Source: Hymenobacter sp. BRD67 (GTDB taxonomy: Bacteria; Bacteroidota; Bacteroidia; Cytophagales; Hymenobacteraceae). From it: a stretch of DNA of 64,000 bases. Under the pieces are notes generated by a model. It saw nothing but the letters and a program-made list of their open reading frames with translations. It was not told the origin of the DNA and made no database searches. Location of the stretch: positions 992,001-1,056,000 of the forward strand of contig NZ_CP053904.1 of NCBI RefSeq assembly GCF_013256425.1, written 5' to 3'. Both the position numbers and the translations under genes were made by a program. Within the stretch, counting starts at the first letter, position 1; every line of letters starts with the position of its first letter. Shown here piece after piece: positions 10,014 through 20,530 of the stretch.

Positions 10014-11291
10014 ATGAAATCTGTATTTGTACCGCGTGTGATAGGGGTGCTGCTGTTGGGCCTGCTGCTGCTGGCTTTGCTGCCGGCGCGCGCATACTCC
10101 GTTCTCAGCCACCAGGCTAATATCGACTCCTGCTGGGCCCCGTGCCTGAAGCCAGCCCTGGAGCGCCGCTTTCCCGGCGCTACGCCCGATGAGCTGCGCG
10201 AGGCCAAAGCCTACGCCTACGGTGGCTCTATTATCCAGGATATGGGCTATTATCCCTTCGGCTCGGCGCTCTTTACCAACCTGGCCCACTACGTGCGCTC
10301 GGGCGATTTCGTCAAAAACCTGCTCCTCGAGGCCCACGACCGCAACGAATACGCTTTTGCCCTGGGCGCGCTGGCCCATTATGCCGCCGATATATATGGG
10401 CATGAGATGGGTATCAATAAAGCGGTGCCCATGCTGTTTCCGGAGCTAAAGGAAAAGTACGGCCCGGTCGTTACCTACGAGCAGAACCCTACTGCCCACG
10501 GCCGCGCGGAGTTTGCCTTCGACGTAACGCAGCTGGCCGCCGGCAAGTACCGTTCGGCTGCTTATCACGATTTTATTGGCTTCAAGGTAAGTAAAGAGGC
10601 GCTCGAACGGGCCTTTGCCCGTACCTATGGCCTGGAATTGAAGCAGGTAATCTTCAACGTCGACCTGGCCCTGGGCTCCTACCGCTTTGCGGTGCGCAAC
10701 CTCATTCCGCTGGCCAGCCGTGCGGCCTGGCGGGCTAATCGCCACGCGCTACGCCAGGTCAACGGCCGGATTCGGCGCCGCGACTACGTATATAAGCAAA
10801 GCAAGGCGAAGTATGAGCAGGAATATGGCACTACCTACGAGCGTCCGCATTTCGGCGCCAGGATAGTAGCCGGCATCATTCGGATTATTCCCAAAGTTGG
10901 CAAGCTGAAAAGCCTGAAATTTGTCGCCCCTTCCCCGGAGGCGCAGGCCGTATTTCGAGCCAGCTTCCGCCAGACAGTCATTACATACTGCAAGTTTTTG
11001 GGGGAGCAAACCGCCGTTGCTACGCAGGTGCCCGCTTTGCCCAACACCGACTTCGATACCGGTCACCCAACCAAATTGGGTGAGTATAGCTTAGCCGACC
11101 GCACCTACGGCGAATGGGTACGGGAACTCGCCAAAAATAATTTTAAAGAGGTATCGGCTCCAATGCAGAAAAATATTCTAACCTTCTTTAGCGACTCCGC
11201 GCAGCAGCCGCTCGATAAAGAGGAGCAGGAAAAAGACAAGCGCCAGCAAACCGAAGCCGCCCTGACCAAACTGCAGTCGCTGAAGCTGTAG
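10014..11291 (+). CDS. Zinc-dependent phospholipase C family protein, exported
   Basis: About 425 residues, starting at ATG 10014; the longer frame from 9987 adds nine residues before an obvious signal peptide (MKSVFVPRVIGVLLLGLLLL). The mature protein begins YSVLSHQANIDSCW, the histidine-containing N-terminus of the zinc-dependent phospholipase C fold, and continues with HYVRSGDF and LGALAHYAADIYGHEMG, which supply further histidine and aspartate zinc ligands. Expected to be periplasmic or membrane-associated and to hydrolyse a phospholipid or similar ester; many family members in Bacteroidota are uncharacterised. The C-terminus is a lysine/glutamate-rich helix. It is monocistronic by spacing, followed by the inverted repeat at 11351-11439. 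Confidence 0.85.
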   Translation: MKSVFVPRVIGVLLLGLLLLALLPARAYSVLSHQANIDSCWAPCLKPALERRFPGATPDELREAKAYAYGGSIIQDMGYYPFGSALFTNLAHYVRSGDFVKNLLLEAHDRNEYAFALGALAHYAADIYGHEMGINKAVPMLFPELKEKYGPVVTYEQNPTAHGRAEFAFDVTQLAAGKYRSAAYHDFIGFKVSKEALERAFARTYGLELKQVIFNVDLALGSYRFAVRNLIPLASRAAWRANRHALRQVNGRIRRRDYVYKQSKAKYEQEYGTTYERPHFGARIVAGIIRIIPKVGKLKSLKFVAPSPEAQAVFRASFRQTVITYCKFLGEQTAVATQVPALPNTDFDTGHPTKLGEYSLADRTYGEWVRELAKNNFKEVSAPMQKNILTFFSDSAQQPLDKEEQEKDKRQQTEAALTKLQSLKL

Positions 11292-11350
11292 CCTGCCAGA
11301 GGCGGCATATTGGCGCGGTTTCCCAAGTCCGAGAACAGCTCGGTTGGTGC

Positions 11351-11439
11351 GGGCTGCCGGCTCTTGGCCGGCTGTCCGCTCGTCGTTCGCGCCAGCCGTT
11401 TCTGCAAAAAGCGGACAGCCGGCCAAAAGCCGGCAGCCC
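11351..11439. repeat. Intergenic inverted repeat, family A (GGGCTGCCGGCTTTTGGC), full copy
   Basis: 11351-11379 pairs with 11411-11439 over 29 bp with one mismatch, leaving a 31-nt loop. A related copy at 41596-41671 shares a 28-base identical stretch (positions 11357-11384 region, ending CGTCGTTCGCGCCA), and a half copy is at 32975-33003. The repeat runs a few bases past the stop codon of the small periplasmic gene's 3' end (11445) and lies between it and the phospholipase gene, which are convergent. Confidence 0.75.
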
Positions 11440-11444
11440 GTCCG

Positions 11445-11900
11445 CTATTCGTCGCCGCGGCTAGGCAGGCCGGGTGGAGGATTGCCCTGGTTGCCGCGAA
11501 TAGTAGGAATACCCATTTTTTCCTCGCGTTTTTGCTGGTAGCGCGCAAACTGCACCGAGGTAAGGACATCCTTCAGGCGGTCGAGCCGGGCCAGGCCAAT
11601 GTCGTCGATGTAGCCTTTGAGCTTAGCAGGGTCCTGGCGGTAGCGCACGCGGGCCGTCTCCACACTGCGTACGGCCGTCAGGTTGATGGCTCGTACTTTC
11701 TCCACCTGAGCGGGTGTGAGGGCCAGGGCCTGGGTCATATTAGTGGTGAGGGCTTCGGCCCTTGCCTCTACGCTGGTGGGCGCGGCCCCGGTTGGGGTCG
11801 AAGCAGGCCTTGCTGCAGCCGACGCTACCTGCGCCGCCGCGGGCCGGGCACTGCTGAGGGCAGCCCCCATAGCAGTCAGCAAAACTAGTGATTTAAACAT
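11445..11900 (-). CDS. Small exported protein, Spy/CpxP-like helical hypothetical
   Basis: 151 residues with a signal peptide (MFKSLVLLTAMGAALSSARPAAAQ), then an Ala/Pro/Thr-rich linker, then a helical stretch with the phrase ALTPAQVEKVRAINLTAVRSV and later LKDVLTSVQFARYQQKREEK. The LTPAQ...KV pattern recalls the LTxxQ repeats of periplasmic Spy/CpxP-type proteins, which bind unfolded proteins or sense envelope stress, but the similarity is weak. No operon partner is evident: a terminator hairpin at 12004-12033 separates it from the SusE gene. Confidence 0.7.
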   Translation of the reverse strand: MFKSLVLLTAMGAALSSARPAAAQVASAAARPASTPTGAAPTSVEARAEALTTNMTQALALTPAQVEKVRAINLTAVRSVETARVRYRQDPAKLKGYIDDIGLARLDRLKDVLTSVQFARYQQKREEKMGIPTIRGNQGNPPPGLPSRGDE

Positions 11901-12003
11901 AGTAAAAGAATAATATAAGTGGGGTAAGCAGCGCGGAAAGGTAAGAACGCCGCCGAACCTGCTACAGTTTCAGCTATTTTGGTGCCGCAAACCATAGGGC
12001 ATG

Positions 12004-12033
12004 AAAAAAGCCGCTGACAAGCAGCGGCTTTTT
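12004..12033 (-). terminator. Rho-independent terminator downstream of susE
   Basis: AAAAAAGCCGCTGACAAGCAGCGGCTTTTT: an 8-bp GC-rich stem flanked by an A-run and a T-run, so it can work on either strand. It sits 27 bp beyond the SusE stop. Confidence 0.85.
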
Positions 12034-12059
12034 CAACTATCAGCAGGTGATTAAAGAGC

Positions 12060-12854
12060 TTACTTAATAGTAAAGCTGCCGCCGGTTGACTTTTTAGTGG
12101 CGGGGTCAAGCGGACCAGGGGTCAGCACAATGGTATAGCTACCAGCCTTCGTAATAGTCAGGTTCGGGCCATCCTGGGTAAGCGGGCCACCCGTGCTGGA
12201 GGCACCGCCGAGGTTGGCCGTCCAGTCGGCTCCGTAGCGGAACTTAAAGTCACCGGCGTTCATCTGGCCGGAGTAGGTAAAGGTTTTCGACAGGCAGTTG
12301 TACGTCATCGGCACGTCGGTGTTCCAGTCTACGCCGCCGGGGCCGATAATAGACCAGGACTGGCTTTTAGCTGGCTGGGCGCAAAAGGAATAAGGCGTAG
12401 CGGTAAACGTAGTAGCTACTGAGTTAACCGATGGAGCAGCCGGTCCCACGGAGGCGATTACCCGCACATCCATTTGAGCCGGGGTAGGCGTACCGCTGGT
12501 GCTTACCAGGCCTTTGCTCTGGAAAGCCGCATTCAAATCGGATACGCTCAGCGTATCGGCCAGCTTGGCGCCAGCGTCAATTACGTAAGGCTTGCTGAAG
12601 TCGCCACCTTTGACGTCAAACTGCAGGCTGTAGTCAACAACTGCCGGATACCCAAAGGTAACGGGCGTCCAGGTATAGATAACAGCCCGGTTGGCGCTGT
12701 TATTCTGCGTCAGCACAAAGGAGTTGCCGGAAGAAGTGAGTGTCGGGCTAGCCCCTGGCTGCAAAACGGCTCTAACCTCATCCTTTTTGCAAGCTGCCAG
12801 GGTTACTAGTAGCGCTGCGCAAAACCCCAGCGCTTGGGTAAGGGATTTTTTCAT
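12060..12854 (-). CDS. SusE-type outer-membrane glycan-binding lipoprotein
   Basis: 264 residues with a lipoprotein signal (MKKSLTQALGFCAALLVTLAACKK; lipobox LAAC). The N-terminal half is the SusE domain (FVLTQNNSANRAVIYTWTPVTFGYP split by short loops, then VDYSLQFDVKGGDF). The C-terminal half has the SusE/SusF starch-binding pattern: SWSIIGPGGVDWNTDVPMTY, then TFTYSGQMNAGDFKFRYGADW. Shorter than classical SusE or SusF, with probably a single binding domain. It is the last gene of the SusC-SusD-SusE operon and is thought to help hold an alpha-glucan or similar polysaccharide at the cell surface. A hairpin between susD and susE may lower its expression. Confidence 0.9.
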   Translation of the reverse strand: MKKSLTQALGFCAALLVTLAACKKDEVRAVLQPGASPTLTSSGNSFVLTQNNSANRAVIYTWTPVTFGYPAVVDYSLQFDVKGGDFSKPYVIDAGAKLADTLSVSDLNAAFQSKGLVSTSGTPTPAQMDVRVIASVGPAAPSVNSVATTFTATPYSFCAQPAKSQSWSIIGPGGVDWNTDVPMTYNCLSKTFTYSGQMNAGDFKFRYGADWTANLGGASSTGGPLTQDGPNLTITKAGSYTIVLTPGPLDPATKKSTGGSFTIK

Positions 12855-12882
12855 GGGTGGTGGGAATATAAGAGATGTAAAA

Positions 12883-12915
12883 AAGGAGGGGTGCCAGAAG
12901 CTAACGCCCCTCCTT
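12883..12915 (-). terminator. Hairpin between susD and susE (attenuator-like)
   Basis: 12883-12891 (AAGGAGGGG) pairs exactly with 12907-12915 (CCCCTCCTT), loop 15 nt. It lies in the short susD-susE gap, so it could partly stop transcription or protect the susCD message 3' end (inference). Confidence 0.55.
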
Positions 12916-12930
12916 CAAAATTATAATAAC

Positions 12931-14534
12931 TTAATAACCAGGGTTTTGCTGGAGATTGGTGTTAATGCTCAAATCCGAAGAAGGTATCGGGAACAGATTG
13001 TACGTGTCTGCAACACCCCGGCCGGCGGCTACGCCACCTTTCCACGGCCACAGGTAAGAGGCACTGGTAAAGCGGCCGAAGCGAATGAGGTCGGTGCGGC
13101 GGGTTGCTTCCCAGTACAACTCCCGCGAGCGCTCGGCCAGCAGGAAGTCGAGCGTGAGGTCGCCGGAGGCTATGTTGCCGCTGGTAGAGCCACTGTATGC
13201 CCTGGTGCGCACTGCATTTACGTAAGTCAGGGCAAGGCCCAGGTCGCCGCCGCCCCGTACCGCTGCTTCCGCATACGTGAGGTACATGTCGGCCAGGCGG
13301 AACATCGGATAATCAGTATCTACAAATGTGTTGTCGGAGCCGGGCGCGCCGGTTGAAGTCACATTGCGGAACTTGATGGGCACATAGCCATATTGGAAGT
13401 TGGTGAGCGCCGGGATATCCAGCGTCTGGCCGCGGGTGTGGAACCGGCCGCGCGAGTCGGCGGCAGTATCCGGAAACTGCTGAAACAGGGCCGACGTGGC
13501 ACGCGTGCCGCCCCAGCCGCCACCGAGGCCGTAATAGGCCGGGTTCCAGTTGGCATCGGCCGTGCCCGATACGGCTGCGTGGGTCAGGAAAGTGGTGCCG
13601 CCGTAGCTCTGGGTAAACTTACCGTCAAAAACGATGGGGAAAATGACTTCCGGGTTGTTTTTGTCGTTGTCGGCCAGAAAGAGGTTGCCGTACTTAGGCA
13701 TCAGGGTGTAACCGGCATCGATAACCTTTTTGGCATAAGTAGCGGCATCCGCGTAGCGCGGGGTGCCGGTATACACCTGGGCGTTAAGATACATCTTGGC
13801 TAATAGGGCCCAGGCGGCACCCTGGTCGGCACGGCCGTATTCGTTTTTGCGTGCCGATATCAGCGAGCCGTCAATTGCCTTCAGCTCCGACTCGATGTAC
13901 TTAAACAAGTCGGCGCGCGTAATGCGGGGGGGAGGGTAGTGGTACCAATTACGTCATTCTCCGTGGTGAACGGAATATTGCCGTACAGGTCCATGGCGTG
14001 GTAGTACGATAGCGCCCGCAGGAAGCGTACTTCGGCGCGATAAGCCGCGATGCTGGTAGCATCGGTGGTAGAAATGCCGCGCGAGGCGAGCATAGCATCG
14101 GTCGACTGTTGCAAGTAGCTATTGCAGATGGTTACCTGATACAGCAGGCGGCTGTAAAGGCCCCGGATGAGCACCCCGCTGGAGCTCCAGTTCATGTTGT
14201 GCCAATCCTGCACGCCGGGGTCACCCCAGGCAATAACTCCTTCGTCGGTAGTAAGCTCCTGGGCACTCCAGTACTGGCGGATGTAGTCGGAAGTGCCTTC
14301 GTCGATGCCCTTGATGTCGGGGTTGCCAGCCGGTCCTTGCGAGCCCGTGAGGGCAAAGCCCGCGTAAACCTTAGCCATCTGGCTTTTGTAGCTGGCCGCG
14401 TCCTTATACACCTGGTTGGAAGTCAGGTCGTAGGTAGGCAGCTGATTGAGGTCCTTGGTGCAGGAGGGAGCCAGCACGAGGGCCGAGGCGGCAATGGATA
14501 GAACCTTGGCGCTGCGAATAAAAGTATTTTTCAT
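12931..14534 (-). CDS. susD: SusD/RagB family nutrient-binding lipoprotein, frameshifted
   Basis: Surface lipoprotein that caps the SusC transporter and delivers glycans to it. The N-terminus has a lipoprotein-like signal (MKNTFIRSAKVLSIAASALV then LAPSCTKDLNQLPT), followed by SusD-like TPR helices, and it ends with the typical YLWPWKGG...YNLFPIPSSDLSINTNLQQNPGY tail. The frame breaks at about 13926 in a run of seven G; one more G restores LPPRITRADLFKYIE and gives 534 residues, normal for the family. It is immediately downstream of susC (14 bp), consistent with the obligate SusCD pair. The gene name is used in the family sense only. Confidence 0.93.
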
Positions 14535-14548
14535 GACAGATAGAAGGC

Positions 14549-17500
14549 TTAGATGCCCAGGTTCAAACCAAAAGTGAAGGTGCGCGGGCGGGGGTACGTG
14601 TTGTTGTCAACCCCGCTCGGAATCTCCGGGTCCAGGCCGGTGTACTTCGTAATCAGAAACACGTTCTGAACAGCAAAGTTCAAGCTGAGGTTCCCTTTGC
14701 CGTTGAAGACTTTACCTACATTATAGCCGAGTGTGGCATTCTGCATACGTAGGAAGGAGGCGTTCTGGATGTAGTAATCCGATGAGTAATGGTTCACGCC
14801 GTTGGCGTTGGGAAACTGCGTGAAATTCGTGTCGGTAGTGAAGTTGTACAGGTAGTTGGTCGAGCCGGTAATGTTGTAGTAGCTACCGTTCTGCGACTGG
14901 ATGTTGTTGTATACGTAATTACCGATGTTGGCACGCAGGGTGAAGGCCAGGTTCACGCGCTTGTACGTCATGTTGGAGCTAAAGCCCAGCAGCACGGGCG
15001 GGGCCGCCTGCTTGTAGATGTAGCGGTCGTTGGTGTCGATTTTACCGTCACCGTTCAGGTCGGCGTACACATCAGCCAGCGGCTTACCGTTGGTGTCATA
15101 CACCTGCTTGGCTACGTAGAAGGCCGAAGCGGCGTGGCCAACGGCATAAATACCGATGTTGGTGCCGGTGCCGCCGGCTATGCCGTTGGTTTCAATACCC
15201 GTGAAGCCGGGCAGCTGTGGCCCCAGCGACAGAATCTTGCTTTGGTTGTAAGTACCGTTCAGGTTGATATCCCAACGGAAGTCAGTCGTGCGAACCGGGT
15301 TAATGTTGACGTTTACTTCAACCCCCTTATTTTCGAGCGAGCCGATGTTGAAGGTATAGTAGTTGGTGAAGTTGGTGCCAGCGGGCAGGAATATGCCGCT
15401 AATCAGGCCATTCGTTCTACGGTAGTAAGCATCAACCGAGGCCGTCAGGCGGCCGTCGAGGAAGCCCATATCTAGGCCGGCATTATAGGTATCAGTGGTC
15501 TCCCACTTGAGGTTTTGGTTGAAACCCTGGGAGAGTACGGGTCGTAAGGAATGCCATTGAACAGGTACTGGGCCTGCTGGTTGTTGTGCACATAGCGCTG
15601 AATAGTAGGATAGTCACCGGCGATGCCGAATACATCCTGCTGGCCGGTACGACCATAGCCAAGGCGCAGCTTCAGTTCTGAAATGGTCGTATTATCCTTC
15701 AGGAAGTCTTCGCCCTTGATGCGCCAAGCAAACGAGCCGGCCGGGAACAAGGGCTTCTGGCCGGGGAAGCGCGACGATTGGTCATTACGCAGGGTACCAG
15801 TCAGCAGGTAGCGGTCCTTGTAGTTATAATTAATACGGCCGTAATACGAAAGAATTAAATATTCCGAGCGGTAGGGATTAGGAGCAGCAGGCGACTGTAC
15901 AATCAGCTGCGGCAAACCCGCTGCGTTGTAGTTGCCGTCCTGACCTAGGTAGCTGGCAAAAGCCGGCGAAGTAGTGAGGAAGTCTTGGTAGGAATAGCCA
16001 CCCAGTATTTCAATGTGGTGGTCGCCAATCTGCTTGGAGTAGTTCAGGTAAAATTCGAGCAGCTTGTTGTGGCGGTCCTGCTGGTAAAGGGTATAAGAGC
16101 CTCCACGATTGACGGTGTTAGTCGGGTCGTAGGGTACGTTGAAGTAGTCATCAGCCAGAGCCGTGCTCTGGTTTTTAGCTCCGGTGCTGTGGGTGATATC
16201 GTAGCCCAGGTTCAGGTTGGCGTGCAGGTCAGGGAGGAAGTGCAGCTTATAGTCCAGCTGCACATTGCCTATGCTGCGCAGTACCGTGCTGCGGTCGCGG
16301 GTCATTAGCAGCGACGCTACCGGATTTTTCGGGGCCAGCTGCTGAGGAGCGCTGTTCGGATTAGTGGGGTCCTGTACATACTGGTAGTAGCCGCCGTAAG
16401 CCGAACTGCCGGTGTAAACGGGCTGCGTAGGGTCAAATACTGCAGCCGAGCCAATCGCACCGGTGTTAGCGAAGTTATTGTCGGTTACCGAGCCCTTCAC
16501 ATTCAGCGTGATACGCAAATGGTCGTCGAGCAGCACCGGCGTCAGGCTGAGCGAGCCGCTATTACGCATCAGCTTATTAGTGAGCAGAATACCTTCCTGG
16601 TTGAGGTTGCCAAAGGAGGCACGGAAGGGCATGCTTTTGCCGATAGAGCCGCTCAGGCTGACGTTGTTATCATACGTCATAGCGGTCCGGAAAATCTCGT
16701 TCTGCCAGTTGGTATTAGCCGTGCCCAGCAGATGAGCATTGGCGGGCGCTATGTTCTTAACTGCCGTACGAAACTCGTCGGCCGACAATACCGGCAGCGA
16801 GTTGTAGCGCTTGGATACCGAAGTCTGGGAACTGACATTGACGGTCAATGCCTCGCCGGCCAATCCTTTTTTAGTCGTAATCAGAATAACGCCGTTCGAA
16901 GCGCGCGAGCCGTAGATAGCAGTCGCCGAAGCATCTTTCAGAACCGTGAAGCTTTCAATGTCGTTGGGGTTGATGAGGCTAAGCGGGTTTGCTACACCAG
17001 CCAGCGCTCCGGGTCCGGAGGTAGGGGGTTATCAACCGGTACCCCATCAATAACGATAAGCGGGTCGTTGCTGGCATTCAGCGAAGAGCCGCCCCGGATA
17101 CGAATCTGGGTAGTAGCGCCGGGAGCACCGCCATCGGTAGTAATCTGCACGCCGGCAACCTTACCCTGAACTAGCTGCTCGGGCGAAGTTATCTGGCCCT
17201 GCACGAAGTCTTTAGACGTCACGGTCGTAAGTGAGCCCGTTACATCCTGCTTGCGCTGGGTACCGTAGCCTACTACTACTGCCTCACCCAGCGCGGTAGC
17301 ATTTTCGCTAAGCGACTGGGCCGCAACGTTTACCGTCTGGCCGGCGGCTACCGTTACGGGTACGCGCGCCGTAGAATAGCCAACAAAGGAGATAATGAGC
17401 GTGCGGGCACCGGTTGGTATCCCCGAAATGGTATAGGTACCGTCGGAGTTGGTAGAGCCCCGATAGAAGTACCTTCAACCAGTACCGTTACGCCCGGCAG

Positions 17501-17635
17501 GCCCTCGTTTTTGGCATCCGTGACGCGGCCACTCACCGTGCCGGTGCCCGATTGAGCCCACGCTCCGAGCGAAGCAGTCAGGCCAAGTACTAAAAGAAGG
17601 AGAAACCGTAGTTTCACCAGGTAAGGGTGTTTCAT
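14549..17635 (-). CDS. susC: SusC/RagA family TonB-dependent outer-membrane transporter, three frameshifts
   Basis: TonB-dependent beta-barrel for import of oligosaccharides captured by SusD. Start is ATG 17635 with signal peptide [20 protein letters not shown], then a carboxypeptidase-like regulatory domain ([22 protein letters not shown]), a TonB-box/plug region ([19 protein letters not shown], then [12 protein letters not shown] and [43 protein letters not shown]), and the barrel ending TFGLNLGI. Frames break near 17460, 17027 and 15531; adding one base at each gives 1,029 residues, the usual size. No FecR/ECF sigma pair precedes it; a palindrome at 17790-17805 suggests control by a LacI-type repressor or activator (inference). 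Confidence 0.93.
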
Positions 17636-17789
17636 ATAAAGTAGAAACGGGTGGGGAAAAGTGAAATTTGGAGATTGAGCGCGCGGTGCAGTCGTTGGCC
17701 AGGAGCAAGTTGCAGAAAACCAAGAAGTACAGCCGATGCCCGGGCGGTTGCCCACGACAAAAAGGGAAGAAGGGTAACGTGTGAAATGC

Positions 17790-17805
17790 CCGCAATCGAT
17801 TGCGG
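17790..17805. promoter_or_regulatory. Candidate operator upstream of susC (16-bp perfect palindrome)
   Basis: CCGCAATCGATTGCGG, perfectly symmetric with a central CG, about 155 bp before the susC ATG. The GCAA..CG..TTGC layout is that of LacI-family operators, which often control sugar loci. No LacI gene is in the window, so the assignment is inference. Confidence 0.5.
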
Positions 17806-18386
17806 ATTGAAAAGGTACTATTAGTGAAAAATTAACCGATACCACGGCAAGATAAGAGGCGACTCTGCCACAAACCAACTAAAAGCTACCGGCTTGGGCT
17901 GAGGAATCCGGCAAATCAAAGCCAGCTTTTGGAGCCGTTGCTTTCCTAAAGCCTAATTGCATTTAAAAAACACCCTGGCTGCAAACCAGCACGGGCAGCC
18001 ACCGCGAGCAGGCGAATAACTGATGAAAGGTAATTAAATGATAATCAACTGTCTTTGTGGTAGTGATTTTTGCCTGCTATGCTGCCAGCCGGGTGGCTAG
18101 TGTGGTCGCAAGTGCCGGTCAGCCCCGCCCTGCCCGCCGCTGGCGCTACACGTTTACGGCGCAATATATAGGGGCCAAAAAATGCCGGGAAACGCCTTGC
18201 TGCCTGCTGCCGGGGCACAAAAACTCGTTGCTTATTGCCAATTGGGCTACCGGCCCAGGTTTTAGGTTTCAAAACAGCCGCTGAAGGCGCCAGCCCAACA
18301 TTTAGTGGGTAAAGTGAAAGCTGGCGCGCAGATGCTTGCCTGCTACGCAGTCGCGGACGTACTTTTGGCTACTTTCACATTCGTTT
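17806..18386. other. Intergenic region between divergent susC and an exported-protein gene
   Basis: About 580 bp with no convincing gene. A 75-codon plus-strand frame (18057-18284) has no recognisable family and no ribosome-binding context, and I do not accept it. The region presumably holds upstream control sequences for both flanking genes; apart from the palindrome at 17790-17805 I see no clear element. Confidence 0.5.
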
Positions 18387-19087
18387 ATGAAATCATCTCA
18401 CTGCGCTTTTGCCCTGATTTTCTTCTCGCTAGGTATTGCTGGTACAGCGGCGGCTCAGACGCGGCGGCCCACCCCCGGCAAGCCGGCAGTCAAGGGCCGG
18501 CCGGCATCGAAGGTAGCGGCCCCGCCGGCTCCTATTGAAAGTGCCAAGCGCATTGACAACTCGGCCGAAGATGGGAAAGAGCCGCTCATTATTAATAAGG
18601 TAAAGATAAAAGACCCGGTGCTGGTTTTTTATCAGCAAACGGCCCCACCAATGCAGTGCAGCAGTTGCTGATGGACGAAAAAAACCTGCCCTTGCTTAAG
18701 ACAGTGCCGCTCGAAGAGCTGGTAGCCCGCCGCGAAGTATTTATTGATGGCCTCGGTAACTACGACCCACCCGGAACCACGGCCGACGCCCAGAAATATC
18801 GCCTGGCGGGCGTGAGCCTGCTGGCCAACAGCGAAAAGCGCCGCCCGGCGCCTGATGGCCGCAGCACGTATGCCCGCCTGAAAGTTCCCAGCCCCGGCGA
18901 GCTGTACGTAGTGCGCGAGTCGGCCGAAGGCTACCGGCATTTTGTGAGCGGCCCCCAGAAAAAGGGCTCCCGCATCGACTTTGCCGTCAACGGGTTGCCT
19001 GGGGTAGATTCGGTTCGTGCTATATATACCTTGCGCAAGATAGATGCCTCGGAGCGCGGGGCCGGCAGCGGCGATATTATTCGGTAG
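18387..19087 (+). CDS. Unknown exported protein, frameshifted
   Basis: Signal peptide MKSSHCAFALIFFSLGIAG followed by TAAAQ, then a basic Pro/Ala-rich linker (RRPTPGKPAVKGRPASK) and a folded part containing LLMDEKNLPLLKTVPLEELV and a C-terminal IDFAVNGLPGVDSVRAIYTL. The frame breaks at about 18648; one more C in the CCCC run joins ...QQTAPTNAVQQLLMDEK and yields 233 residues. I do not recognise the family. It lies between the Sus locus and an esterase with a carbohydrate-binding-type domain, which does not fix a function. An imperfect inverted repeat (19145-19193) follows the stop and may terminate transcription. Confidence 0.65.
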
Positions 19088-19271
19088 CCGCTGCCACGGC
19101 GCCGCACGCGCGGCCGCTGTGCCAGCCTGAAGGCAGCTTCTATAGGGAGTAGGCTGGAAAAGCTGTCCACTTTGGCGTTTTTCAGCCTACTTCCTGCCAA
19201 GGTGTAAAAGGCGCTACGCTTCAGCACGCTCACTTCGGAAAACCGGGACTACTGAAAAATTTGGTGCGCTG

Positions 19272-20478
19272 ATGAACAGAATGCGGGTTTTATATAGTAA
19301 AAATAAGATATGTGGCCTGGGACTGCTGACCAGCCTGCTAGGACAGGGGCAGTAGCGCAAACCACGCTCCGGCTTACGTCAGTGCCGGCGGCTACGCCGG
19401 CTGGGCAAGCACTTTATGTAGCGGGCTCATTCAATAACTGGGAGCCCGGCGCAGCCGGCTATGCGCTAACGCGCCAGCCCACCGGTACTTACGAGCTGGT
19501 GCTGCCTGCCACGGTACGCGGCCCCCAGGAGTTTAAATTTACCCGTGGCTCCTGGGCAACGGGAGAGTCTGACGCTGCTTTTCAGCCGGTGACGAACCGG
19601 CGGGCTACTTTTGGCAACGGCCCGGCTACGCTTACTTTCCAGGTAGCGACCTGGCAAGACCAACGCCCCGGCGGGGTTGCTGCAGCCGTGCCCAAGGTGC
19701 ACACGGCCGCGGCTAATGTGCGTATTCTGGCCGATTCTTTTCGGCTGCCCCAGCTAAATGGGCGGGGCCGCCGGGTATGGCTCTATCTGCCGCCCGGCTA
19801 CGCGGGCTCGCGCCAGCAGCGCTACCCGGTGCTGTACCTGCAAGACGGCCAGAATGTGTTTGATGACGCTACTTCCTTCTCGGGCGAGTGGGGCGTTGAT
19901 GAAACCCTGAACCAGCTGGCTACCCAGGACCGCCACGCTGCCGGCTGCATTGTAGTAGCCGTAGACAATGGTGGGGCGCGGCGGCTCGACGAGTATTCGC
20001 CCTGGGCGAATGCCGAGTATAAAAAAGGCGGGGAAGGCGACCAGTACACGAACTTTCTGGCCCTCACCCTCAAGCCCTACATCGATGCCCACTACCGTAC
20101 GCTGCCTGATGCCGCCCACACGGCCATTGCGGGTTCGAGTATGGGGGGCTCATTGCCCTGTACGCAGGCATCAAGTACCCAAAGGTATTCGGGCGAATAG
20201 GCGTTTTCTCGCCGGCCATCTGGTTTGCTAAAGATTCGCTGCTGCGCTATGAGCGCCGGCACCAGCCGGCTCCGCTCAGCAGCCGCTTTTACTTTGTGGC
20301 CGGCCCGGCCGAAAGCGAAACTATGGTACCGCTCATGATAGAAGCCCGTAATGCCTTGCTGGCCAGGGGCGTGCCAGCAGCTAACCTTATGCTGAAAGCG
20401 CCCGTCGATGGCAAGCACGCCGAATGGTTTTGGCGGCGCGAGTTTGGCCCAGCTTACCACTGGCTGCTGGGCAACTAG
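19272..20478 (+). CDS. Esterase (EstD/enterochelin-esterase fold) with N-terminal CBM20/48-like domain, two frameshifts
   Basis: From ATG 19272, a signal peptide (KICGLGLLTSLLGQG, then AVAQ) is joined to the body only if one G is added in the GGGG run at 19346. Residues about 25-125 look like a starch-binding-type beta-sandwich (LYVAGSFNNWEPGAAGYALT, then PQEFKFTRGSWATGE). The rest is an alpha/beta hydrolase of the putative-esterase family: VWLYLPPGYAG, YLQDGQNVFDD, and the nucleophile elbow AIAGSSMGG with catalytic serine. A second break at 20147 (GGGGGG) is repaired by one G to GSSMGGLIALYAGIKYPKVFG; the C-terminus holds the histidine (DGKHAEWFW). Corrected length 402. It likely deacylates a substrate outside the cytoplasm, perhaps linked to the nearby glycan locus (inference). 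Confidence 0.85.
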
Positions 20479-20530
20479 CATCTTTTTTCAGCCTGCCGGG
20501 TTGCGGTGTTTTAAGAAATCGACAAAATCC

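Noticed and set aside
18057..18284. 75-residue plus-strand ORF upstream of the unknown exported protein
   Set aside because: No family, no ribosome-binding or promoter context, Arg/Cys-rich composition of chance frames.
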